A stretch of 40,160 nt of DNA from the NCBI GenBank assembly GCA_002298785.1, contig DBMR01000092.1, positions 43,488-83,647 of the forward strand, written 5' to 3'. Under the pieces are notes generated by a model. It saw nothing but the letters and a program-made list of their open reading frames with translations. It was not told the DNA's origin and ran no database searches. Positions 31,229 to 38,807 of the stretch are shown one piece after another. The DNA is from Verrucomicrobia subdivision 3 bacterium UBA693 (GTDB lineage Bacteria > Verrucomicrobiota > Verrucomicrobiia > Limisphaerales > UBA8199). Each line of letters starts with the position of its first letter. Within the stretch, counting starts at the first letter, position 1. A program made the translations under genes and the position numbers.

Positions 31229-33031
31229 TCAGCTCCAGGCCCGGAAGCTCGTGCCACGCGCGTCGCGCAATTCACCCAGCGTGATCGCAGCATGGATGAG
31301 TCCCACATGCGTATAAGCCTGCGGAAAGTTTCCAAGCAACCTGCCGCTCTCCGGGTCGATGTCCTCGGAAAACAACCCCAGCGGGTTTGCATAGGAGAGC
31401 AGTTGCTGGAACAAGTCAGCCGCCCGATCCAACTCGCCGATCATGGCCAGGGCCTCCACCCACCAGAAGGAGCAGATGGAAAACGCGGTCGTCGTCTCGC
31501 CGAAGTCATCCGGGTGCTGGTAGCGCAGCATCACGCCTTTTTTCACCAGCAACCTTTCATAGGCTCGCACCGTCCTCACAAACCGAGGATCCTTGGCGTC
31601 GATGAAACCCAGCGTTGGCAGCAGCAGGTTCGACGCATCGGCATGCTCCCCGTTCAGTGCCTGCGTAAAAAACCCGAGCGACTCGTTGTAGGCCTCCCGC
31701 AAAATCCGCTCCCGGAACGGACCTGCCCACGCCAGCCAGCGCTCGCCCAGATCCGGGCGCCCAAAGGCCCGCGCAAATTCCGCCCCACGGTGCGCAGCCA
31801 CCCAGCATTGGACCTGGGAGAAAGTGTAAAACTTGGGCAGAGTCCGAAATTCCCAAATCCCCGTGTCGTGCGTCTTCGAGGCCTCCATAGCCTTCTCCAC
31901 CAACTCCTCCACCAGCCTCAGCAGGCCCTCCGGTTGGTCAACCACAATGCGCGGGTCGGTCAGTACCGACTCCAGGCACAGCACCATTTCCCCCATCACG
32001 TCATGCTGAGTCTGAGTGCATGCGCTGTTGCCCACCCGGACCGGTTTGGTGCCCGCAAAACCTTCTAGGTGCGCCAGTTGCTCTTCGGCCAGGTCTCGCT
32101 CCCCCCCAATCCCGTACACCGGCTGCAACGGACCCGCTTCGGCCACATCCCGCAGGAACCGCACAAACGCTTCGCCTTCGGCCAAATGGCTCAAGCGCCG
32201 CAGTGCCTCCACCGTAAAGGCCGCGTCTCGCAGCCAGCAATACCGATAATCCCACGTCCGTTCCGTCCCCAGCGCCTCCGGAATGCTCGTCGTGGCCGCC
32301 GCGATCACCGCCCCGGTGTCCCCAAACGTATGCAGCTTCAAACACAATGCCGACCGCAGCACCGCCCCCGCCGCAAACGAGGGCAACGCACAGGTCTTTA
32401 CCCAGGCCCGCCAGCCTCTCACCGTCATCTCCATCACATGCTCCATCGACGCCACCGAGTTGAGCTCGCAGGGCCGCCCGCAACTTAATACAAAATACCG
32501 CCCGTGATCCACGCGGACCGGCTGACGGTTTAGCACGTAGGTGGCTGGGACATTCGTCCGCAGATACAGCCGGTGCGCTCCACCGTACACCTCCAGGCCC
32601 CCGTCCGTCGGCACCAATTCCACCGCCGCCCGGCCGTAGTCGGGCCGGGGATCAAAATGAATCCGTAATGTTGGATTCCCCGTCACCGGCAACACTAGTC
32701 GGTGTATCTCCAGCGGCGCGTCCATCCCCAGCCCCGCCGGCACCCGCGGCGCGTAGTCGAACAAATCATACACACCGTCCGGCGCCTCCACGCGCGTCCG
32801 CAGCACGTTGGTGTTGCGCACATATTCCATCTGCGACTCCCGCCACTGGCCATCCGCGCCTTGAAAACCCCAGACGCCGCCAACCGTGCGGTCCAGCAGC
32901 CACCCAAAAACCGAAGGGCTGTCGAAGCGTGGCAGGCATAACCACTCGATCCGAGTGCTCGGCGAGACCAGGGCCAGCACCTGCCCATTTCCAATCGCAC
33001 CGTGGTTCAATTCATGGTCGTCAGTCCCCAT
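31229..33031 (-). CDS. GH15 family glycoside hydrolase (trehalase/glucoamylase type)
   Basis: A 600-aa cytoplasmic enzyme without signal peptide. The N-terminal beta domain starts NHGAIGNGQVLALVSPSTR and continues IEWLCLPRFDSPSVFG. The alpha/alpha barrel shows the GH15 signature RTWDYRYCWLRDAAFTVEAL and ends with LFSEDIDPESGRLLGNFPQA and THVGLIHAA. Non-fungal enzymes of this subgroup hydrolyse trehalose or short alpha-glucans. Its place as third gene of an otsA-otsB operon points to trehalose turnover, though an alpha-glucosidase role is possible. The start overlaps the otsB stop by 11 bases and has AAGGAAAGGA just upstream. The last codons overlap the frame of the recombinase remnant. Confidence 0.92.
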   Translation of the reverse strand: MGTDDHELNHGAIGNGQVLALVSPSTRIEWLCLPRFDSPSVFGWLLDRTVGGVWGFQGADGQWRESQMEYVRNTNVLRTRVEAPDGVYDLFDYAPRVPAGLGMDAPLEIHRLVLPVTGNPTLRIHFDPRPDYGRAAVELVPTDGGLEVYGGAHRLYLRTNVPATYVLNRQPVRVDHGRYFVLSCGRPCELNSVASMEHVMEMTVRGWRAWVKTCALPSFAAGAVLRSALCLKLHTFGDTGAVIAAATTSIPEALGTERTWDYRYCWLRDAAFTVEALRRLSHLAEGEAFVRFLRDVAEAGPLQPVYGIGGERDLAEEQLAHLEGFAGTKPVRVGNSACTQTQHDVMGEMVLCLESVLTDPRIVVDQPEGLLRLVEELVEKAMEASKTHDTGIWEFRTLPKFYTFSQVQCWVAAHRGAEFARAFGRPDLGERWLAWAGPFRERILREAYNESLGFFTQALNGEHADASNLLLPTLGFIDAKDPRFVRTVRAYERLLVKKGVMLRYQHPDDFGETTTAFSICSFWWVEALAMIGELDRAADLFQQLLSYANPLGLFSEDIDPESGRLLGNFPQAYTHVGLIHAAITLGELRDARGTSFRAWS

Positions 33032-33878
33032 GCAGTTTCCTTTCCTTCTTCATTGGCGTGGTTTCCGCCTTTACGTCAGCCGCTCTTTCCGGACGCAGCC
33101 CTCCAAGATCGCTCAACAGACGCCGCACCGCCGTGTAATTGTCCACAAAATACCGGGCCCCGGTCTGCGCCAGCCCTACCCGCACCGAGTAAGCCATCGC
33201 CGGCAGCGCCCGAAACAAGTCTTCGTCGGTCTGGTCATCCCCAATCGCCAGCACAAACTCCGCCCCCACACACCTCAACCACTCTGCCGCCGCCGTCCCC
33301 TTGTTCACTCCCGTATTGCGTACCTCCAACACTTTGTTCCCTTCCAGCACTTGCACATTCCCGTTTTGCGTGACCCCCGCCAGCGCCTGCACCAGCTCCC
33401 GCGAACACCGCAAACCCTCTTCCGGCTCGGCCCGGCGGTAATGCCATGCGAGCGAAAACTCTTTCTCCTCCAGTAACGCCCCGGGCAGCCGACCCACATA
33501 AACCTGCAACACCGACCGCACTCGCTCCTTCCAATCTGCCTTCACGGATCGCAGCATTTGCCATTCGCCTCCTCGAAACCGCAGCCATACCCCGTGCTCC
33601 GCGACCAGCCCCACCGGTAACTGCCCAAACCATTCCCCCAGGTCCCGGCGTGGCCGTCCGCTCACAATCATGACCTCGTTCCCCCGCGTCGCCGCCAGGC
33701 CTCGCAGCAACGCCACCAGCTCCGCATCCGGTCGCGCCAGTTTCGGGTCCTCCACAAACGGCACCAGCGTCCCGTCGTAATCCAGCAGGAATGCCCGCCC
33801 CACAGCCGCCCGATACGCCTGCTTCAGTCCCCGCCACGCCTTCCAGCCTTCTCTCAAATGCTTCCGCAGATTGCCCAT
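33021..33878 (-). CDS. otsB: trehalose-6-phosphate phosphatase
   Basis: A 285-aa HAD-superfamily phosphatase converting trehalose-6-phosphate to trehalose. HAD motif I is FLLDYDGTLVPF with the nucleophile and acid Asp pair; motif II is in VMIVSGRPRRDL; the cap follows (GLVAEHGVWLR); motif III/IV are VNKGTAA and IGDDQTDEDLF. The C-terminal FVDNYTAVRRLLSDL is also typical. The ATG at 33878 is 11 bp after the otsA stop and is preceded by AAGGA at good spacing. A TTG at 33893 would overlap otsA by four bases and is less likely. Confidence 0.95.
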   Translation of the reverse strand: MGNLRKHLREGWKAWRGLKQAYRAAVGRAFLLDYDGTLVPFVEDPKLARPDAELVALLRGLAATRGNEVMIVSGRPRRDLGEWFGQLPVGLVAEHGVWLRFRGGEWQMLRSVKADWKERVRSVLQVYVGRLPGALLEEKEFSLAWHYRRAEPEEGLRCSRELVQALAGVTQNGNVQVLEGNKVLEVRNTGVNKGTAAAEWLRCVGAEFVLAIGDDQTDEDLFRALPAMAYSVRVGLAQTGARYFVDNYTAVRRLLSDLGGLRPERAADVKAETTPMKKERKLHGD

Positions 33879-33889
33879 TCCCGTCCTTT

Positions 33890-36154
33890 TCAAGCTTTCC
33901 CTAAAGTCTCCGGGGCAACCCGTATTCTGGTGAGCTCCTCAATCAAATTCCCCGCCCACCGGTAGATGTTGTGCTCCCTCACGGTCTCGCGCATCCGGCG
34001 CATTCGCTCCGACCTTTCTTCCGGCGCCATCTCCAGGGCGGCACGAATCGAGTCCGCCAATTGCTCCGCGTCGTAAGGGTTCACGATCAACGCGTCCCGC
34101 AATTCCTGCGCCGCACCCGCAAAGCGGCTTAATATGAGCGCCCCGCCCTCGTCTGCGCGCGCCGCCACGAACTCCTTGGCTACCAGGTTCATCCCGTCGT
34201 GCAGCGAGGTCACCATGCACACGTCGGCCTGGCGATAGTAGGGCATTATCTCCTGGTGGCTGTGGTGCTTCTTCAAAAACAGAATCGGCTTGTAGTCCGT
34301 AGTCTTGAATCTCCAGTTAATGCGCTCGGCCTCCTGCTCCACCTCCGCCAGGAAATCGTGGTATCGTTTAATGTGCGTGCGACTGGGCGCCCCCAGTTGG
34401 ACAAAGGTGAACTCACCCTGGTAGCGGGGGTACTTCTCCAAAAAGCGCTCAATGCCGCGAAACCGCTCCAGCACACCCTTTGTGTAGTCCATCCGCTCCA
34501 CACCCACGCCCAAAAACTTCGCTTTGATGCCCATCTCCTTCAACAACGCTGTGCTGTCTTCCGTCGCCGCAACTGGCGCCGAATCCACGTCCTGAAACGC
34601 CTCCGGAAAGGCCACGCTGATGGGAAATGGTTTCACCAGAGTGCTGTGGCCGCCTTTCTCCACCGCAAACCGTTCCCAGTCAATGCGGCTTTCCAGCGTG
34701 CGGTCCACCGTGTCCAAAAAATTATTGCAGTGATACTGCGTGTGAAAACCCACTAGATCAGCCCCCAGCATCCCGTACAGTAGCTCCCGCTGCCATGGGC
34801 AGATGCCGAACGCCTCCGGGTTCGGCCATGGAATGTGCCAAAAAACCGCAATCCGCGCGTCCGGACGCAGTTCTTTGATCATCCGAGGCAGCAGGGCGAA
34901 GTGATAATCTTGAATCAGCACGCAAGGTCCCTCCACACCATTCAATTCCTCCACCACCGCTTGCGCAAATTTCTGGTTGGCCGCCTGATACTGCGCCCAA
35001 TCCTCCGCTCGAAACGCCGGACGCGTATGGGCAATGTGACAAAGCGGCCACATCCCCTCGTTTGAAAAACCGTAGTAGTATCCATTCTCCTCTTCCTTGC
35101 TGAGCGACACGCGTCTCAAAGTGTAGTGCGGGTCGTCGGGAGGAACCCTCAGTCGGTTCTTCCCGTCCACCACTTCGAAATCCGCATCGCCCGCCCCATG
35201 CGCAATCCAGGTGCCGCCCGAAGCCCGTAACACCGGCTCCAACGCCGTCACCAGCCCTCCGGCGGGCACGATGCACTCCACCTTGCGCCCCTTGCGGGTG
35301 TGCATGTAGGGCTCACGGTTCGAAACCACAAAAAGTGGCCGCCCGTGCAGTTTCGCCCTCACGTGCTCCTTGAGCCGGTCCGGCGTCCACAGCGCCTCCG
35401 CCGACTGCCGAAGACGCGCCTCCTCCCCGGCAGCAGCTTTCGCCGCCGACAAATGCCGCGCAAAAGTGCTCACCTCTCTGGTGATGGGAGCCAACAAGTC
35501 CTCCTTGGGCAGGGCGAACCCAGGCTCCGCCACCTCGCCCGACCGCAATTGTTTCATCCACTCCGCCATTTTCGCAATGGGGCCGACGATGCTCCAGCGA
35601 ACCACCAGCAGGGTCACCAGCGTGATGAGCAATACCTGGACCAGTACCCGGAAGAAGGCGATCTGCCAGATATGTTTCAGTTGTGCCTGGATATAAGTGG
35701 CGTTTTGAAACATCACTAGCGCGCCTACCGCTGCATCCTTTGCCAGGAGCGGCATCACATAAACGTGCATCCGCTGGTCTCCAATGGTTTCAAACCTGCT
35801 CGCGTCCACGCGCCGCTCCAAAGTCTCTGCCACCAAAACCCGCACCCCGGATAAACTCGGGCCTAGTTTTTCCGTCACCGCCAATGCTTTCCCTTTCGCG
35901 TCATAAATGGCCATCCCGCTCACCCGTTCGCGATTACCAAACTTCTCCACCAGCCGCTGAAGATTCGCCGAGGCCCCGGCTTCAATGGCGGGCTGCACGG
36001 ACTCCTGCAGGCTCTCCGCCAACAGCCGGGAACGGCGCTCCATTTCATCATTTAAGCGCAAACGCTCCTGCTCCACATGAAAGTAGGCTGAACCGGCGGC
36101 CACCACCGCTACCGTCACCACCAGCGCCACAATCAGACGCAAGGTTATCCGCAT
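33890..36154 (-). CDS. otsA: receptor-like trehalose-6-phosphate synthase (TM-sensor-TM-HAMP-GT20)
   Basis: A 754-aa fusion. TM1 (about 8-25), an extracytoplasmic domain (26-162, with VSGMAIYDAKGKALAV resembling Cache/CHASE-type sensors), TM2 (165-187) and a HAMP-like segment (188-240, starting RWSIVGPIAKM) precede a complete GT20 synthase from about 272. The synthase has LFVVSNREPY, PAGGLVTALEPV, YYGFSNEGMWPLCH, IQDYHFALLP, GVERMDYTKGV, and DGMNLVAKEF. GT20 synthases join UDP-glucose and glucose-6-phosphate; the retained arginine/lysine and the Asp/Glu of the sugar-nucleotide site suggest activity. Typical OtsA is ~470 aa and soluble. The ATG at 36154 has GGAGG seven bases upstream; in-frame codons back to 36322 look non-coding. 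First gene of the trehalose operon. Confidence 0.93.
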   Translation of the reverse strand: MRITLRLIVALVVTVAVVAAGSAYFHVEQERLRLNDEMERRSRLLAESLQESVQPAIEAGASANLQRLVEKFGNRERVSGMAIYDAKGKALAVTEKLGPSLSGVRVLVAETLERRVDASRFETIGDQRMHVYVMPLLAKDAAVGALVMFQNATYIQAQLKHIWQIAFFRVLVQVLLITLVTLLVVRWSIVGPIAKMAEWMKQLRSGEVAEPGFALPKEDLLAPITREVSTFARHLSAAKAAAGEEARLRQSAEALWTPDRLKEHVRAKLHGRPLFVVSNREPYMHTRKGRKVECIVPAGGLVTALEPVLRASGGTWIAHGAGDADFEVVDGKNRLRVPPDDPHYTLRRVSLSKEEENGYYYGFSNEGMWPLCHIAHTRPAFRAEDWAQYQAANQKFAQAVVEELNGVEGPCVLIQDYHFALLPRMIKELRPDARIAVFWHIPWPNPEAFGICPWQRELLYGMLGADLVGFHTQYHCNNFLDTVDRTLESRIDWERFAVEKGGHSTLVKPFPISVAFPEAFQDVDSAPVAATEDSTALLKEMGIKAKFLGVGVERMDYTKGVLERFRGIERFLEKYPRYQGEFTFVQLGAPSRTHIKRYHDFLAEVEQEAERINWRFKTTDYKPILFLKKHHSHQEIMPYYRQADVCMVTSLHDGMNLVAKEFVAARADEGGALILSRFAGAAQELRDALIVNPYDAEQLADSIRAALEMAPEERSERMRRMRETVREHNIYRWAGNLIEELTRIRVAPETLGKA

Positions 36155-36172
36155 AGCACCGCCTCCGCTTTG
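36148..36172 (-). promoter_or_regulatory. Shine-Dalgarno that fixes the otsA start
   Basis: On the minus strand GGAGG is followed by seven bases and the ATG at 36154. It is among the best ribosome-binding sites in the window and excludes the longer reading of the gene from 36322. It implies efficient translation of the receptor-synthase. Confidence 0.6.
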
Positions 36173-36658
36173 CATTCCCACGTCGCTCCCTCCATTCCCC
36201 GCCGCCCGAGCTGCATCCGGACCCCTGGCCCCGGAGAGCCAAAAGCAGTCCGTGCGCCAAAGCGCTCCCACGCGCTCAAACCAAATCGGGAATTCAAGAA
36301 CCCAATCGAAACCGTCTTGCACGGCTCCCCGACCATTAACCGCTTGACCTGAATTTTCATCGTCTCAAGGCATAGCTCACGCACGGATGGCGGCCCGACC
36401 ATCCGGGTTGTCCTCCGACAGCACGCACCATCGGACCCTTGAGAAGCACCGCGCGTCTAAACGCCGCGGCTGACCCCATCCTCCCGAGAGCGGACGGGAA
36501 TCCCACTTAATCTGACGCGCACCCACGCGAACCGATTCAAAAAAAACTTTCACGCTCGCCCTGTGCGATCCGCACTGACTCACGTCCTTACCGCCCCGCT
36601 TGAAGTGAACGGCGCAGCTGTCACACCAAGCCACCGCCGCCCACGCGTTACAGCCCCT
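36155..36658 (-). other. 504-bp upstream region of the trehalose operon
   Basis: No recognisable gene between the methyltransferase stop and the otsA start, both on the minus strand. A possible 71-codon ORF beginning MKIQVKR at 36360 ends at 36145, overlapping the otsA start by 10 bases. It is rich in Gly, Arg and Cys, matches nothing I know, and is not called. No convincing sigma70 pair was found. The length suggests that the operon has its own regulated promoter here. Confidence 0.4.
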
Positions 36659-37306
36659 TCAGCCAAACTCCGTCCGCTCCCACCGGTCGCTGTGCAACAG
36701 CCCCCACTCGCTTACCTCCCGCTCCCTCAACCGGAAACCGTGTCTCTCCAGAAAACCATCCGCCTCCGTCACCCGCCGCGCTGACAACCCCGTCGCCGTG
36801 CGGAAGAACAGATACATCAGCCGGTGTATAATCAATGCCCGGTAACGGCTGAGGCCCCGCTCCGGCACCCTGAAATCCGCCAGTAACCACGTCGCCTCTT
36901 CCCTCGCCGCCGCCGCCAGCACTCCGACCAAACGCCCAACCTGCTCGGCCCGGAAGCAATCCAGGAAAAAATGCGTCACCACCAAATCGAATGTGTTTTC
37001 TGGCGGTCGCCATGTTAGTGCATCTGCGTGGACGAACTCGATTTGCCCCACGCTCAGCCCCAGCCGCACGACCCGCTCCCGCGCCAGCGCCAGCATCCGG
37101 GCGCTTGCGTCCACGCACATAATTTCCGCCCTCCCGAGCGCTCTCCGACACTCCACCAAAAACCTCCCATTCCCCTCGCCCACGATCAGCACGCGCGTTC
37201 TCTCCGCCGCCTGGCGCAGAAACGCCGTCCGGCACCGCTGCAACCGCTCCCCAGCGAGCACAAACTCCATCCACCGGTAGTGCTTCGCCAACCGGTCAAA
37301 GCTCAT
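36659..37306 (-). CDS. class I SAM-dependent methyltransferase
   Basis: A 215-aa cytoplasmic enzyme with a Rossmann-type SAM fold: motif I VLIVGEGNGRFLVE, the acidic end of strand 2 in IMCVDASARML, then FVHADALTWRPPENTFDLVVTHF around motif IV. The C-terminal half (LIIHRLMYLFFRTATGLSAR, FLERHGFRLRERE) resembles small-molecule or lipid methyltransferases that lie near the membrane, but the acceptor cannot be named. The start overlaps the preceding membrane-protein gene by 11 bases, so the two are coupled. Confidence 0.88.
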   Translation of the reverse strand: MSFDRLAKHYRWMEFVLAGERLQRCRTAFLRQAAERTRVLIVGEGNGRFLVECRRALGRAEIMCVDASARMLALARERVVRLGLSVGQIEFVHADALTWRPPENTFDLVVTHFFLDCFRAEQVGRLVGVLAAAAREEATWLLADFRVPERGLSRYRALIIHRLMYLFFRTATGLSARRVTEADGFLERHGFRLREREVSEWGLLHSDRWERTEFG

Positions 37307-37688
37307 GGCGCTTCACCCGAAAACCTACCCCACGGCGATTCCACCAAAGCCCTGCCAGCACACCGCCCGCCGCATACGCCACCGCATCCCACACATCGCC
37401 AACCGCCCACGGCATCAGGTGCGGGCCAATCACTTCAAACAGGATCGACCACACCACCACGTAAAGCGCAATCTCACCCGCCGACGGCGCCCGATCATCG
37501 TCTCTCAGTCCCAGCCAGCGCTGCATCAGCAACAACGGTGGCAGCGCGCACGGAATCAACAGCAGGTCATTGAAATGGTCGTGGAGAAAAGGACTATGCA
37601 CCCGCGGCTTGAGCAGCCACCGGTTCAGAGCATACAGCGAACACGCCAACAGGAACAGGCGGTCGCGAAAGTACCGGAACGAAATCAC
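37296..37688 (-). CDS. small polytopic membrane protein of unknown function
   Basis: A 130-aa protein with about three or four hydrophobic segments: LFLLACSLYALNRWLL, HDHFNDLLLIPCALPPLLLM, EIALYVVVWSILFEVIGP, and AYAAGGVLAGLWW. The HFNDLLLIP motif and the final 'WDAVAYAAGG' segment recall small VanZ-like integral proteins, but I cannot assign a family. GTG start at 37688, forming GTGA with the stop of the 23-aa peptide upstream. It overlaps the methyltransferase gene downstream, so all three are probably translated in series. Confidence 0.78.
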   Translation of the reverse strand: MISFRYFRDRLFLLACSLYALNRWLLKPRVHSPFLHDHFNDLLLIPCALPPLLLMQRWLGLRDDDRAPSAGEIALYVVVWSILFEVIGPHLMPWAVGDVWDAVAYAAGGVLAGLWWNRRGVGFRVKRHEL

Positions 37689-37756
37689 ACCAACGCCAGA
37701 ATTACCAAACCAAACGCCACCGCCACCACTATTCTCAGCAACAAGACATCTAGCAT
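37685..37756 (-). CDS. 23-aa hydrophobic membrane peptide, translationally coupled
   Basis: ATG at 37756 opens a 23-codon ORF, MLDVLLLRIVVAVAFGLV followed by ILALV, that is almost entirely one membrane helix. Its TGA overlaps the GTG start of the 130-aa membrane protein (GTGA). AAGGA lies about 11 bases before the ATG. The hydrophobic run and the exact 4-base overlap are hard to explain unless it is translated. It is comparable in size to small accessory subunits such as KdpF but has no recognisable relative. It could stabilise the downstream membrane protein or act only as a coupling leader. Confidence 0.45.
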   Translation of the reverse strand: MLDVLLLRIVVAVAFGLVILALV

Positions 37757-37806
37757 ATTATTGTTAATCCTTCACCTGTTGCACCAATAGGCCGCTTCCC
37801 GGCCCC

Positions 37807-38190
37807 TCACGCACCCGCTAGCCACGCCCGCGCCTGCTCTATCGCTCCACGCTCAAAATACCGCACTTTGGCCGTGGTAAACGGTTTGCAGAAAGCCGCC
37901 ATCCCCCGTTCCCATGCCTTCTCTCCCACGATGGCCAGTCGTTCAATGTCCCGGAAATGCTTCACGTCGAACTTGATGTCCTCCCACAACGCTCCCGCAC
38001 TCCACCCGTGGAAATCATGCATCTCCACCAACATTCGGATCTTGCCGTGCTCCTTGACCAGCCTCCCCACCACCGGCAGGAATTGCCCGTAATCTTCTTT
38101 CTGCAGCCTCCCGGTTAACTCAATCTCCAGCACCTTGCCTCCACTGGCTTCTTTCAGCGTCACCGCTGCTATTTCTTTCACTTCACTCAT
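37807..38190 (-). CDS. SpoIIAA-like (STAS/SEC14-type) protein
   Basis: A 127-aa soluble alpha/beta protein: GGKVLEIELTGRLQKEDYGQ, IRMLVEMHDFHGWSAGALWED, HFRDIERLAIVGEKAWERGM, then VRYFERGAIEQARAWL. This order and these motifs fit the SpoIIAA-like family, whose members have a STAS/lipid-binding-like fold and unknown roles, sometimes stress-related. The ATG at 38190 is preceded by GAGGAG at about ten bases. It is divergent from the secreted hypothetical gene at 38353, sharing a 162-bp region. The 23-aa peptide starts 50 bp downstream, so it probably leads a four-gene operon. Confidence 0.85.
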   Translation of the reverse strand: MSEVKEIAAVTLKEASGGKVLEIELTGRLQKEDYGQFLPVVGRLVKEHGKIRMLVEMHDFHGWSAGALWEDIKFDVKHFRDIERLAIVGEKAWERGMAAFCKPFTTAKVRYFERGAIEQARAWLAGA

Positions 38191-38352
38191 AATCTTAAAC
38201 TCCTCAGGCCGGGCTCAGCCCCCGCCCTTGCAGTAATATAGCGCGACTTTCCCTTCCCGCCCCCGAAATTCTTGGCCCACCACAAAAGACTTCTTGAATG
38301 AGACACGCGCCTTCATCGTCTAAACGCCAGGAAGTTTACGGTGCTTGCGGTT

Positions 38353-38799
38353 ATGTGGCGTCTCCTGCCAGTCCTTGTTCTGGTCGCCGTCTCCCTCTCC
38401 GGGTCGGAGCGGACTCAGCGCAGCCATATTCACTACTACGTCCAGTTGATCCGCGCCACGGATTCAAGCCAGCCACCCCAACCTGGTATCCGCCCTGTCG
38501 GTCCACAGCTTGCCGCGACCTTCAACGGTCCTTTGCGGTGGAGCCATTACTGGGAGATATGCCGTCGCGAAGCGGACGTGCCGCTTGGCGGGAAGGCCAT
38601 GCTTGACCTCGCTAATCAACGCGCTGTTGAAATTGACCTCACTCGCCGCGGCGAGCGGACCATCATCGCCCTCCAAAACGGCAAATCACTGGGCACCACA
38701 GCTGCGCCTATGAGCAAGGTCTTCACTATCACCGGTGGCAACCGCGATCGCCACACCGCCTGGTTCATTGTCGTGCGGCGCGACAAACCAGGAGTTTGA
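38353..38799 (+). CDS. secreted hypothetical protein
   Basis: A 148-aa protein with a signal peptide (MWRLLPVLVLVAVSLSGSER). The mature part has HIHYYVQLIRATDSSQPPQPG, then AATFNGPLRWSHYWEICRRE, a VEIDLTRRGERTIIAL strand pair and a C-terminal ITGGNRDRHTAWFIVVRRD. The layout suggests a small periplasmic beta-rich protein of a lineage-specific family; no function can be assigned. The frame is open from a GTG at 38341, but the ATG at 38353 gives the better signal peptide. It ends eight bases before the convergent ClC gene. Confidence 0.68.
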   Translation: MWRLLPVLVLVAVSLSGSERTQRSHIHYYVQLIRATDSSQPPQPGIRPVGPQLAATFNGPLRWSHYWEICRREADVPLGGKAMLDLANQRAVEIDLTRRGERTIIALQNGKSLGTTAAPMSKVFTITGGNRDRHTAWFIVVRRDKPGV

Positions 38800-38807
38800 C
38801 CGTCTCC

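Noticed and set aside
31292..32068. 258-codon plus-strand ORF opposite the GH15 gene
   Set aside because: Antisense shadow; the GH15 frame carries the conserved signatures.
36145..36360. 71-codon minus-strand ORF (MKIQVKR start) overlapping the otsA start by 10 bases
   Set aside because: Composition rich in Gly, Arg and Cys, no recognisable pattern and no ribosome-binding site. More likely leader sequence.
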